From the NCBI GenBank assembly GCA_040981125.1, contig JANRMQ010000006.1:186001-250000 (forward strand): DNA of 64,000 bases. The letters run 5' to 3'. Position 1 is the stretch's first letter. Every line of letters begins with the position of its first letter. The position numbers and the translations under genes are program-made. Origin of the DNA: DASSBQ01 sp040981125 (GTDB lineage Bacteria > Nitrospirota > Nitrospiria > Nitrospirales > Nitrospiraceae). Positions 26,690 to 34,787 of this stretch are shown here, piece after piece. Under the pieces are notes generated by a model that was not told the DNA's origin, ran no database searches, and saw only the letters and a list, made by a program, of their open reading frames with translations.

Positions 26690-28687
26690 ATGACTATTAA
26701 CGGTTCCTCATTGAGAAGCCTGGTGACTTGCCTGTTATTTGTCGTCCTTGTTAGCGGCATCTTTGCACCTTGCCTCTATGCCGAGGGTCAGTCAGATGCT
26801 GACGATCTAAAGGCAGTCCAAACAGTAAATAAGACTGCTCCGGATTGGGCCTACCGTGGTCAACCAGATAGACCAGTTATCGTCTTCATTCATGGAATCT
26901 TTGGTGACACATTTGGTACATGGAAAAATAAAAAAACCGGAAAACATTTTTTTGATCTTATGAAGGATGACGAAACGTTCCGTGGTTCTGGCGTATATGT
27001 CTATGGATTTCCGTCCAACTACTGGACGAGCAGTTTCAGCATAAATGATGCAGCTATTGATTTACGGTCAATGCTTCAAGGTTCTGGGGTTCTGGAATAT
27101 GACAATATCGTATTGGTATGCCATAGCATGGGAGGACTGATTGCACAAAGGTTTTTACTCGCGAACCGAGATTTGGCTCCCAAGGTTCGGTTAGTGTTCT
27201 TTTTCTCCACGCCTCAAGAAGGGGCAGACATTACAAATCTTGCGCGCTATATAACCAAGAATCCAGGCATCGAAGCAATGCTTCCCGCGGATAAGAATGA
27301 CTTTCTGCAAATATTGGATACCGACTGGAAGAATGCTCATTTTCAAACGGAAATTCACTGCGCTCTTGAAAAGTTTGAAACCTTTAGTTACCGAATAGTC
27401 AAATGGGCTACAGGCACAAGGTCCTGCACTAATGCCGCCAGCCCAATCGATGCAGATCACATTCAAATCGTTAAGCCGTCGGGACGGCAGGATAGAGCTT
27501 ATATTGCGCTCAAGAATGCATTCGCTTCAACGTTCTCTCGGGGTTCCAAGCTCAAAGTTAGTGGTTTCGTAAGAACTCAATCTGGGAGCCGACTCCGACA
27601 CACCACGGTGAGGATCCAGCACGTTGCTCAGACGGAGACGTCTGCATATGGAGAATTCACAATACCATTGCCTCGTGGGTTTACGCCCGGCAAACCTGTA
27701 GTTTTCTACGTAGACAATTGGATACTGATAAATCCCTATGAAGGAAGAATGTATATTCCAGCCCCATCGGAAACTGTAGAAATGATCGTTGCAAACCGAG
27801 GAAGTTCCGCGTTATTGCAAGACTACGGTTACGTTCAAAATGTAGTGCTGGAGGCAACGGGGCAAATACAAACGCCTGGTTTCAAGATGGTCACCCGTGA
27901 ACAGTTCTTGAATAGTAAGGCCAAATCGATTGGTTTGCCGACCGCCGAACTAGAGGGGGCGATTTCCAACTGGACGAAGAATGCTAAGGCCCCTTATGAG
28001 AAGGGGCTAGCTGCACTTTATAATAAAGATTATGTACAAGCAGCGAAGTACCTCAAAACGTCTGCGACCGACCAGCAAGGTGATCTATCACAGAAGTATT
28101 TATCTCTTGGAAAGGCCTATTATGAAATGGGCCTGCTTTCATATGCAGAAAGCGCTTATGAAAGTGGCCGCCGGCTGCGGCCAAACGACTCACGGATTCT
28201 CCACAATCTTTCGGTTGTGATGGCAATGCAGAAGAAATATACGGAAGCATTGCCCATAGCCAGACAAGCCCTCGAGCTGGAGGAAAGAGCAGTCGGCCCG
28301 GAGCACCAAGATATAGCCCGCATTCTTACCACAGTTGCAGGCCTGTATGCTCTCACTGGATATCCTGGTGAAGCTGAACCGATTGCAAAGAGGGCTCTGA
28401 ATATTGATGAGAAGTTATTAGGCAAAGATCATTTAGATGTAGGCTTGGATTTGTTTAATCTGGGTGAGGTTTACTTTGCTCAGCAAAAATATGAGGAAGC
28501 CGCAGAGGCCTTTCAACGCTCCTTGCTTATTTATGACAAGGCTCATGGCTCCGGTGCGGATGTCGCAGACGTAGCCGAAGCATTGGCGATTACTTTGCGC
28601 ACGATCGGTCGTAATAGTGAGGCTGAGTCCTTGGAAAAGAGAGTGGGTCAGATTCGTCAATCCAAGAAACGCCAAGAATCGCCATAA
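26690..28687 (+). CDS. exported alpha/beta-hydrolase (lipase-like) fused to TPR repeats
   Basis: The 665-residue product has a signal peptide (about 1-31) and an alpha/beta-hydrolase domain (about 60-285). The oxyanion-side HGIFG is near 69, the nucleophile is Ser146 in CHSMGG, and the candidate catalytic His257 is in ADHIQIVKP, a pattern like PGAP1-type lipases. A small beta domain (about 288-345, carboxypeptidase-regulatory-like) and then tetratricopeptide repeats (about 430-655, kinesin-light-chain style with EAEPIAKRALNIDEKLLG) follow. Its GC content is visibly below that of neighbours (one 60-base row is 37 percent), pointing to transfer. Substrate and partner are unknown. Confidence 0.75.
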   Translation: MTINGSSLRSLVTCLLFVVLVSGIFAPCLYAEGQSDADDLKAVQTVNKTAPDWAYRGQPDRPVIVFIHGIFGDTFGTWKNKKTGKHFFDLMKDDETFRGSGVYVYGFPSNYWTSSFSINDAAIDLRSMLQGSGVLEYDNIVLVCHSMGGLIAQRFLLANRDLAPKVRLVFFFSTPQEGADITNLARYITKNPGIEAMLPADKNDFLQILDTDWKNAHFQTEIHCALEKFETFSYRIVKWATGTRSCTNAASPIDADHIQIVKPSGRQDRAYIALKNAFASTFSRGSKLKVSGFVRTQSGSRLRHTTVRIQHVAQTETSAYGEFTIPLPRGFTPGKPVVFYVDNWILINPYEGRMYIPAPSETVEMIVANRGSSALLQDYGYVQNVVLEATGQIQTPGFKMVTREQFLNSKAKSIGLPTAELEGAISNWTKNAKAPYEKGLAALYNKDYVQAAKYLKTSATDQQGDLSQKYLSLGKAYYEMGLLSYAESAYESGRRLRPNDSRILHNLSVVMAMQKKYTEALPIARQALELEERAVGPEHQDIARILTTVAGLYALTGYPGEAEPIAKRALNIDEKLLGKDHLDVGLDLFNLGEVYFAQQKYEEAAEAFQRSLLIYDKAHGSGADVADVAEALAITLRTIGRNSEAESLEKRVGQIRQSKKRQESP

Positions 28688-28807
28688 GGCTTTCCGTCTT
28701 CTAGTTCTGCCCAATCCAATAAGCCAATAAAGAGCCATATTCTTGAATAATCCGGGCTGTACCGAATAGGAGGCATCGGGAACCAAAAAGACTCTAACGG
28801 TTAGCTC

Positions 28808-28978
28808 CTAGGACAGGGTGGTCTTGCCTTCCTTAGGTTTTCCAGCAAACACCATGAGCCCACTGGCCGGCGAGTAACCGTCCAATATCCAATCCACGGG
28901 TTCATCCCCTTGCCCGGCATTGAGGAACTCGGAAACAGGCACTGGGCGAAAATCCGTTTCGCGCGCCCCCTTGTCCAT
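28808..28978 (-). pseudogene. truncated RepA/AAA_25-like ATPase gene
   Basis: From ATG 28978 the frame reads MDKGARETDFRPVPVSEF, then PVDWILDGYSPASGLMVFAGKPKEGKTTLS, and stops at 28808. The end is a RecA-fold Walker A (AGKPKEGKTT) as in plasmid or phage RepA-type ATPases. The stop falls one residue after it, so the whole catalytic core is missing. Nothing homologous continues downstream. I read it as a broken mobile-element gene. The next 117 bases to the lipase gene's stop show nothing. Confidence 0.6.
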
Positions 28979-29003
28979 AGGCGGATACCGAATCTCATTG
29001 AGT

Positions 29004-29200
29004 CTCGGATGGAACGGATGCGCGGCGAGGTGGGCGTCATAGCGTGATTGCCGAGGGAATAGCCTGAAGAATCGCGGTGCGACGGCATTGCGGCGCCGCG
29101 ACGCAGTCTTAGAGGAGCACCGCGGCAACCCAACCGGCTCAGTGCCTGCCTGGTTTCAACGCATTATGGCGCAACCGAGGCCGTGCGCCGTTCGTCAGCC
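29004..29200 (+). repeat. dispersed repeat, copy A (about 197 bp)
   Basis: Starts CTCGGATGGAACGGATGCGC and ends with GCGCCGTTCGTCAGCC. It aligns along its whole length with 42544-42743, sharing the ends, a middle GGCATTGC and CAACG-ATTATGGCG near the right end. The left end lies 25 bases before the start codon of the truncated ATPase gene on the minus strand. Confidence 0.65.
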
Positions 29201-29272
29201 GAGACGGAGCTGAACTTCCCACCCTAAACAAAAGCAGCGAAGCGAGCACGCGCGGAGGCCGCGCATGCCTCT

Positions 29273-29301
29273 GATGGATTCCCGCCTACGCGGAAATGAC
29301 A
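29273..29301. repeat. small palindromic repeat of the ATTCCCGC type
   Basis: The string TGGATTCCCGCCTACGCGG followed by AAATGAC is an imperfect palindrome (ATTCCCGC against GCGGAAAT) of a kind widespread in bacterial intergenic DNA. The stretch 29201-29375 has no gene. Confidence 0.45.
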
Positions 29302-29375
29302 GATTGTACATTAGAAGGACGGATTGCAGTGATGAGCAGGAAAAGAATGGCACAAACTTATTGGAGGACCATCTT

Positions 29376-30032
29376 TCAGAGCAATCCCCGCTTCTGCAAA
29401 TAATCGCGATCGATTACCGGGTTGGGTTTGTCCGGCAGGTTCCCCCGGTCCTGGAGCAGTCGCTCGACATACTTGCCGATCAGATCGGATTCCAGATTCA
29501 CCCGATCCCCGACCTGCTTCAGACCGAGCGTCGTCACCTTCGCGGTATGGGGAATAATCGACAGGAACAAAGAACGATCCGTCACTTTGTTCACGGTCAA
29601 GCTGATGCCGTCCACCGTAATCGACCCTTTCGGCACGCAGTATCGTAAGATCTCTTTCGGCGCTTCGCATTCCAGTAGAATCGCGTTGCCGTCCTGATGC
29701 CGGTTTCGAATCATGCCGATTCCGTCGACATGGCCGGACACGAGATGCCCGCCGATCCGTTCATTGAGTTTCATCGCCCGTTCCAGGTTAACAGGAGATC
29801 CTGCCGCCAACGTGCCGATCGTGGTGACGGATAAGGTTTCCGGCGAGACATCAACGGAAAAATCCGTGTCGGTCTGTGCCGTCACGGTCAAGCAGGCGCC
29901 GTTGACGCTGATGCTGGCTCCGGCGGTCAAATCAGTCATCACCGTCGACGCCATGATCGTCAGGCGCGTGCCGGCCAATCCTTTGGTGACGGTCGTCACC
30001 GCCCCCATTTCCTCAACAATCCCGGTAAACAT
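29376..30032 (-). CDS. ribE: riboflavin synthase
   Basis: This enzyme disproportionates two 6,7-dimethyl-8-ribityllumazine molecules into riboflavin. The 218-residue product has the two lumazine-binding repeats. The first opens MFTGIVEEMGAV with SISVNGACLTVT and SPETLSVTTIG. The second has GGHLVSGHVDGIG, GSITVDGISLTVNKV and IIPHTAKVTTLG. Length is normal. It is apart from ribD (33657-34787), with an efflux gene and two secreted-protein genes between them. The C-terminal tail of about 20 residues after LLQDRGN is slightly long. Confidence 0.97.
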   Translation of the reverse strand: MFTGIVEEMGAVTTVTKGLAGTRLTIMASTVMTDLTAGASISVNGACLTVTAQTDTDFSVDVSPETLSVTTIGTLAAGSPVNLERAMKLNERIGGHLVSGHVDGIGMIRNRHQDGNAILLECEAPKEILRYCVPKGSITVDGISLTVNKVTDRSLFLSIIPHTAKVTTLGLKQVGDRVNLESDLIGKYVERLLQDRGNLPDKPNPVIDRDYLQKRGLL

Positions 30033-30070
30033 TCATCCCTCTCGCTTATCTGTTGTCGTTTCGTCTTCAC

Positions 30071-30100
30071 GTCTCGGATGGAACGGATCCGCGGCAAGGT
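30071..30100 (+). repeat. dispersed repeat, copy B (left end only)
   Basis: GTCTCGGATGGAACGGATCC followed by GCGGCAAGGT matches the left end of copies A and C. Similarity fades after about 30150. Its left end is 38 bases before the ribE start codon on the minus strand. Confidence 0.5.
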
Positions 30101-30162
30101 TCGCGCGAGAACGCCACCAATACTGCGACAGCGAAAAGCACTGCGCGGCGACCATTACAGAT

Positions 30163-30285
30163 TCATTCCCCGTCGCGCGACATAACCTGGCGAAACACCC
30201 AGACGAACACGACAATCAACACAATGACGCCTGCCGCAGCCAGCACCCCGACGACAATATCACCGCTCTCGAATTGATGGTCCAT
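30163..30285 (-). CDS. 40-residue single-span membrane protein
   Basis: ATG at 30285, TGA at 30163. The peptide MDHQFESGDIVVGVLAAAGV runs into IVLIVVFVWVFRQVMSRDGE, with one strong hydrophobic helix (about 10-31) and a positively charged end, so the C-terminus is predicted cytoplasmic. No Shine-Dalgarno is obvious. The gene lies between the MFS gene (60 bases away) and ribE. The clean membrane helix and charge distribution favour a real product. Function unknown. Confidence 0.45.
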   Translation of the reverse strand: MDHQFESGDIVVGVLAAAGVIVLIVVFVWVFRQVMSRDGE

Positions 30286-30345
30286 GTTCGGTAAATGACT
30301 GTCCCAATTAGAGGCTACATCGGGCGGCGAGCGCGCATTATAGCA

Positions 30346-31521
30346 TTATCGTCCGGTTCTCCCCATGGTCAGCCAGAAGACACCGGCGGCGACGACTTGA
30401 ATGCCGGCAATGATTCCAAAGGCCGCTTGATAGCTGAGATGCGCGATGAGTACTCCGGCCAGCAACGGCCCGCTGGCATGTCCGATGTCCATGATCGTCC
30501 CCTGCATACCCATCCCGGCTCCCAGTCGCTTGAATTCCGAACTGTCGGCGACCAGCGCCGAAGAGGACGACGAGACGACCGCCTCCCCGAATCCAAATCC
30601 GGAGGCCAACAGGAGTAACAATGGGAAGCTCGCCACCTGCGCGATCAAGACAAATGTGCCGGCGCAGATCATCAATCCCAGGAGAATCAACGGTTGGCGT
30701 CCCATCCGATCGGACACCCGCCCCATCACCGGTTTCGACAAAAACGATGTGATGGCCTGAATGCTGAACAGCAGCCCGATCTCCCCAGGATTGAGCCCGA
30801 CCGAGACCCCGTACAGCGGCAGAAAGGCCATCAGCGCACCGTTCGCGATCATTTTGGCTGCGTCCGTCGAGCTGGTGATCAGTACCTTGCGGTTGCGCGC
30901 GACCGCAGCAAATCCCTTCCACATATCGGCCAGCACCGCGGAGAGACTTTTCTCCTTCACGTCGAGCGGAGGCGGTTTCAACCGCAGAGTAAAGAAGAGA
31001 ATGAGCCCCAGGCATCCGAAGAGACCGGCCGTCACAAAAGCGGAGGAGAATCCTGACGTATACACCAGCCAGCCTCCGATGAAAGGACCAAGCAGCGCGC
31101 CCGATTGGGTACAGGCCGTATACGTACCCAATGCCGCCCCTCGCCGCTCCTTGTACAGTTCGGCGACCGTGGCGAGGGCGCTGGGCGCAAAGATCGCCGT
31201 CGCCAACCCGTGCACGAATCGCAGGCCGGTCAACACGTTCAGGTCCGAGACGAAGGGATACACAAAGGGCGGCAGGCCGAACGCGACGACCCCGACGTGG
31301 AGCAGCAGACGGCGACCGTAAATATCCGACAGCGCGCCGGACGGGAGCTTCAAAAATACCCCCGTAAGAGTCGAGACCGAGACAATGAGTCCGATCCGTT
31401 CCGGGCTTGCGCCGAGGGATTCGGCAAACAGCGCCAACACCGGCATACGCACCATGTTGTAGCTGATGAAGCAGAAGATGCCGATGGTGCAGAGCAGAAC
31501 GAAACTGCGGGACGTGGTCAT
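30346..31521 (-). CDS. major facilitator superfamily transporter
   Basis: The 391-residue protein has twelve predicted membrane helices and MFS signatures: the loop 2-3 motif LPSGALSDIYGRRLLLHVG near 60 and its second-half counterpart KPVMGRVSDRMGRQPLILLG near 265. This arrangement is typical of drug/metabolite efflux pumps (DHA1-like), but the substrate cannot be inferred. It overlaps the following hypothetical gene's stop by four bases (ATGA at 31518-31521), so it is co-translated with the two secreted proteins upstream. Confidence 0.88.
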   Translation of the reverse strand: MTTSRSFVLLCTIGIFCFISYNMVRMPVLALFAESLGASPERIGLIVSVSTLTGVFLKLPSGALSDIYGRRLLLHVGVVAFGLPPFVYPFVSDLNVLTGLRFVHGLATAIFAPSALATVAELYKERRGAALGTYTACTQSGALLGPFIGGWLVYTSGFSSAFVTAGLFGCLGLILFFTLRLKPPPLDVKEKSLSAVLADMWKGFAAVARNRKVLITSSTDAAKMIANGALMAFLPLYGVSVGLNPGEIGLLFSIQAITSFLSKPVMGRVSDRMGRQPLILLGLMICAGTFVLIAQVASFPLLLLLASGFGFGEAVVSSSSSALVADSSEFKRLGAGMGMQGTIMDIGHASGPLLAGVLIAHLSYQAAFGIIAGIQVVAAGVFWLTMGRTGR

Positions 31522-32330
31522 GGGAAGGGCTGCATGCTTTCTGTCGCCGGGCCGGTGAATTGAGGATTCGACAACACGTGTTTCAAGAACGCCACCTGGT
31601 CGTCCGGCAACGGGGGAGGATCCATCGCCTCGAACAACACCCGCCCGGGATCGTGCCGCATCAGGTCGCCCAAGCGATCCGCCGCATGGAATGCTTTCAT
31701 AAACTGGCGGGTCACGACTTTCCCGATCAGCGGACGCAGCACCGACATCACGCCCGAGAGAAAGCGATTATCGAGCCGCAGGTATGCCACGAGCGTCGTG
31801 TCCATCGCGGCGCTTCCGTTCAATCCTTGTACAGGCTGTATCCTGAGCAACGCCACGGCCTTCCCCGTCACCGACGGCAACAATGTGCCGTCATGACGCC
31901 CCTCCAAGTAGTAAATCCTGGTGAACCGATCGCGATAGACCAACTGGGCTACGCCTTCGGTCCCTTCGCCGTCGCTTGCCCAAAAGACATCCGGTGCCTT
32001 GGCGGCGGCTTTATAGAGTCCGAGATCGAGACGATTCACCAGATGCGCGGCCATCGGGGGATGATCAAGCAGGTATCCATAGATCTCTTCCGTCAATGCG
32101 GTTCGAATCGGCCCGATCTTATTCGCCGTGGTGTAGTTGTTCGTGATCGGCTGGAGGCGGCACGCCCATGAGGCAGTCACTTGCTCGACTGGAAAGATCA
32201 CACCGGCATGCCGGGCGGGCAAGGGGCAGGATTCCGACTCAGCGTGAGCCATTTCAACGACAAGAGGCACGCCGATCACGATGACGAGCAAAGAATGCCA
32301 TACATAGAAAAGCGGCCGCCGGACCGTCAC
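31518..32330 (-). CDS. exported protein of unknown function
   Basis: The 270-residue product has a signal peptide (about 1-30, ending MAHA). Its body is mixed alpha/beta with a segment GVAQLVYRDRFTRIYYLEGRHDG and a C-terminal helical part. Two Cys (residues about 35 and 56) may form a disulfide. I do not recognise a family. Four-base overlaps with the MFS gene downstream and the esterase gene upstream place it in one translational unit with them. Confidence 0.6.
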   Translation of the reverse strand: MTVRRPLFYVWHSLLVIVIGVPLVVEMAHAESESCPLPARHAGVIFPVEQVTASWACRLQPITNNYTTANKIGPIRTALTEEIYGYLLDHPPMAAHLVNRLDLGLYKAAAKAPDVFWASDGEGTEGVAQLVYRDRFTRIYYLEGRHDGTLLPSVTGKAVALLRIQPVQGLNGSAAMDTTLVAYLRLDNRFLSGVMSVLRPLIGKVVTRQFMKAFHAADRLGDLMRHDPGRVLFEAMDPPPLPDDQVAFLKHVLSNPQFTGPATESMQPFP

Positions 32331-33649
32331 GAAGGCCGCTCACGCACCGGGACAGTGAGTTGGGCGGGAAAGATTTGACCGGGATCCTTCCGAAGACGTG
32401 ACTGGCTCAGCAAGGTTTCGATGGAAGGAGCGACGAAGCCTTCATACGACAAGGCGCCGTTCGTCAGGACTCGCACCGGTTGAGTCAGATCCACCAACGA
32501 TTCATTCAGAAACAACGTGTATTGCCTGACATGATCGGTCCGCACGTCGATGCGGTTGGGCGCGCCAATCTCGACCTGCAGCCTCGCATAGCTTTTGGCG
32601 CGAATATCTTCGTCGTGCTTGTCGACCAGATCCTCGGAGAATGACGCGATCCGATCCGTCGCATCGATCCGGACCCAACTAAAGGGCGTCAGGTGGCTCG
32701 CATCGCGGACGACGGTCAACGCGGTCGGAGTCGCGGTCCGATGCCGGCTATCGAACCAGTACACCAGCGCCGGCAATTCCTCCCGCGGGAAGAAATGCCC
32801 TCCTGCCATCGGGTGGACGCCGTCATGTTCGCGATAGATATGGGGATAGCCGAGATGAGTCAACTCTTTATCGAGTCTTCGGCTCAATTCCACCGGCATC
32901 ACTTCATCGCGCGCTCCGTGAATGATGTAGACCGGCGTAGACCGCAAGTTTTCCAAGAACGGAAACAGCACGTCATCCAATCCGCTCGCCATCGGTGCGA
33001 TGCCGGCAAACAGCGGGGCATGGTGCATGCCGATCAACCAGGCGCCGATTCCCCCATTGGACATGCCGGTCAAAAACACTCGGTCGGGATCGACATGGTA
33101 GCGCCGCTCCACTTCGCGGATGACCGCCAGCACTACTTCCTCCGCCCGTCTGGTATACCAGGCGCCCATCGGATAGGACGGACATACAAGGATATACCGA
33201 TCGGTGAGGCGGGGCTGCCACCGTTCAATGTAAGCGTCTCCCGAGAAGCCGGCGCCGTGGAGGCACACGACGAGCCCGTATGAATCCGCGGGCCGATACG
33301 ATTCCGGCACATACAGGCTGTATTGATAGGTCCGAGTGCGAAGCATCAGCCGTTCGTGGAGAAAGATCCCGACCGGCTGCGGGCCGTACGGCCGTCCCGC
33401 TCGGATGGTGCGCTCCAGTGCGGATAATTGACCGGCAAACCGTTCTTTGATTTGCGGAGCCAGTCGATCAGCCCGATCGCTGTCTTCGGTTGTCAAGTAC
33501 TCCCAGACCAACTGAGCGGAATGATCGCCGGCTGCCTGATCCTCCTCCGCCTGAATCACCGGCGGCATCGCCGCCCAGAGCACAAGCGCGATCACGAGCC
33601 GTACGGCTTGAGTGATTCGTCGTGCGAGCAAGCCATTCATCGTCGCCAC
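32327..33649 (-). CDS. exported esterase, alpha/beta-hydrolase of the PHB-depolymerase type
   Basis: The 440-residue product begins with a signal or anchor (about 14-34). An alpha/beta-hydrolase domain has the oxyanion motif CLHGAGFSGDAYIERW near 130, nucleophile Ser in TGMSNGGIGAW near 195, Asp in HGARDEVMPVE near 247, and His in HPMAGGHFFPREE near 282. A C-terminal beta domain (about 305-435) follows. Polyhydroxybutyrate depolymerase-like and feruloyl esterase-like proteins share this plan, and substrate is not decided. It begins seven bases after ribD's stop. Confidence 0.72.
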   Translation of the reverse strand: MATMNGLLARRITQAVRLVIALVLWAAMPPVIQAEEDQAAGDHSAQLVWEYLTTEDSDRADRLAPQIKERFAGQLSALERTIRAGRPYGPQPVGIFLHERLMLRTRTYQYSLYVPESYRPADSYGLVVCLHGAGFSGDAYIERWQPRLTDRYILVCPSYPMGAWYTRRAEEVVLAVIREVERRYHVDPDRVFLTGMSNGGIGAWLIGMHHAPLFAGIAPMASGLDDVLFPFLENLRSTPVYIIHGARDEVMPVELSRRLDKELTHLGYPHIYREHDGVHPMAGGHFFPREELPALVYWFDSRHRTATPTALTVVRDASHLTPFSWVRIDATDRIASFSEDLVDKHDEDIRAKSYARLQVEIGAPNRIDVRTDHVRQYTLFLNESLVDLTQPVRVLTNGALSYEGFVAPSIETLLSQSRLRKDPGQIFPAQLTVPVRERPS

Positions 33650-33656
33650 TTACCGG

Positions 33657-34787
33657 CTACTGATGGTGAACATCCGCCTCTATCACCATATCACGCCCGG
33701 CCCGGCGAATGGTGACGGCCTCAAGCAGCAGGCTCTCATGGAGATGCTTCGGGGACGCGCCTCCGATCACGCTCTTCGCATCATCCCCTCCGAGCAACCG
33801 CGGGGCGATATACAGAACAACCCGGTCGACCAGATTGCTGCGAATCAGGGAAGCATTGACGGCGCTGCCTCCCTCCACCAGCAGACTCGTAATCTTCAGA
33901 CGTCCGAGCTGCCGGCAGAGATCGGCCAGCGAGACACGGCCTTCCTTTCCGGAAACCACCAGCACGTCGATCCCCTGTCTGCGGAGCGAGCGGAGCTTTC
34001 GAGTCGACGCTGTTCTTGTCGTGGCGATGAGGGTATGAGCGTCGTGTGTTCGGCTCAACACCCGTGCCTTCAAGGGAATCCGAAGCCGGCTGTCCACCAC
34101 GATACGAATCGGCTGGCGCGAAGCCAATTTCAGCGGGCGGTCGGATACCCGTGCCGTGAGGGTCGGATCATCGCGCAACACCGTGCCGATTCCCACGAGC
34201 ACTGCATCGACCCGTGATCGCTGGCGATGCGCGTCCCGGCGGGCCGCTTCGCCGGTAATCCAACGCGACTCACCGGAAGCCGTCGCAATCTTTCCGTCGA
34301 GCGTCATGCCCGCCTTGAGTGTAACGAACGGCCGGCCTGTTTCCATCCAATGGGAATAGACGATGTTGAGCCGCCGCGCCTGTTGCGCGCAGCATCCGAT
34401 GTCGACGGAGAGCCCCGCTGCTCTCAATTTGCGGATGCCTCGTCCGCTCACCAGCGGATTGGGATCAATTTGAGCGACGACGACCCGGCGGACGCCGGAT
34501 GCTTGAATGAGGGGTACACAGGGAGGCGTTCGTTTGTTGGTATGGCCGCACGGCTCCAATGTCACGTACAGTGTTGCGCCGGCTGCGCGTCGACCGGCTT
34601 GCCGCAATGCGAAGACTTCCGCATGGGGGCCGCCCGCCCGGCGGTGATAGCCTTGTCCGACAATGAGCCCGGCGGCGGTGACGACGACAGCCCCGACCAT
34701 GGGATTCGGGCTGGTTCGGCCCCGGCCCTTCGCCGCGAGGCGAAGGGCCAGCGTCATGTACTGCTGGTCACGATCGGCCTGAGTCAC
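33657..34787 (-). CDS. ribD: bifunctional riboflavin deaminase/reductase RibD
   Basis: RibD carries out the deamination and ribose-reduction steps of riboflavin synthesis. In the 376-residue protein the N-terminal deaminase (about 1-150) has HAEVFALRQAG and TLYVTLEPCGHTNKRTPPC, giving the zinc His and two Cys. The C-terminal reductase (about 150-370) has VTLKAGMTLDGKIATASGESRWITG and LLVEGGSAVNASLI. Both halves look intact. It overlaps the ppdK stop by four bases. Confidence 0.96.
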   Translation of the reverse strand: MTQADRDQQYMTLALRLAAKGRGRTSPNPMVGAVVVTAAGLIVGQGYHRRAGGPHAEVFALRQAGRRAAGATLYVTLEPCGHTNKRTPPCVPLIQASGVRRVVVAQIDPNPLVSGRGIRKLRAAGLSVDIGCCAQQARRLNIVYSHWMETGRPFVTLKAGMTLDGKIATASGESRWITGEAARRDAHRQRSRVDAVLVGIGTVLRDDPTLTARVSDRPLKLASRQPIRIVVDSRLRIPLKARVLSRTHDAHTLIATTRTASTRKLRSLRRQGIDVLVVSGKEGRVSLADLCRQLGRLKITSLLVEGGSAVNASLIRSNLVDRVVLYIAPRLLGGDDAKSVIGGASPKHLHESLLLEAVTIRRAGRDMVIEADVHHQ

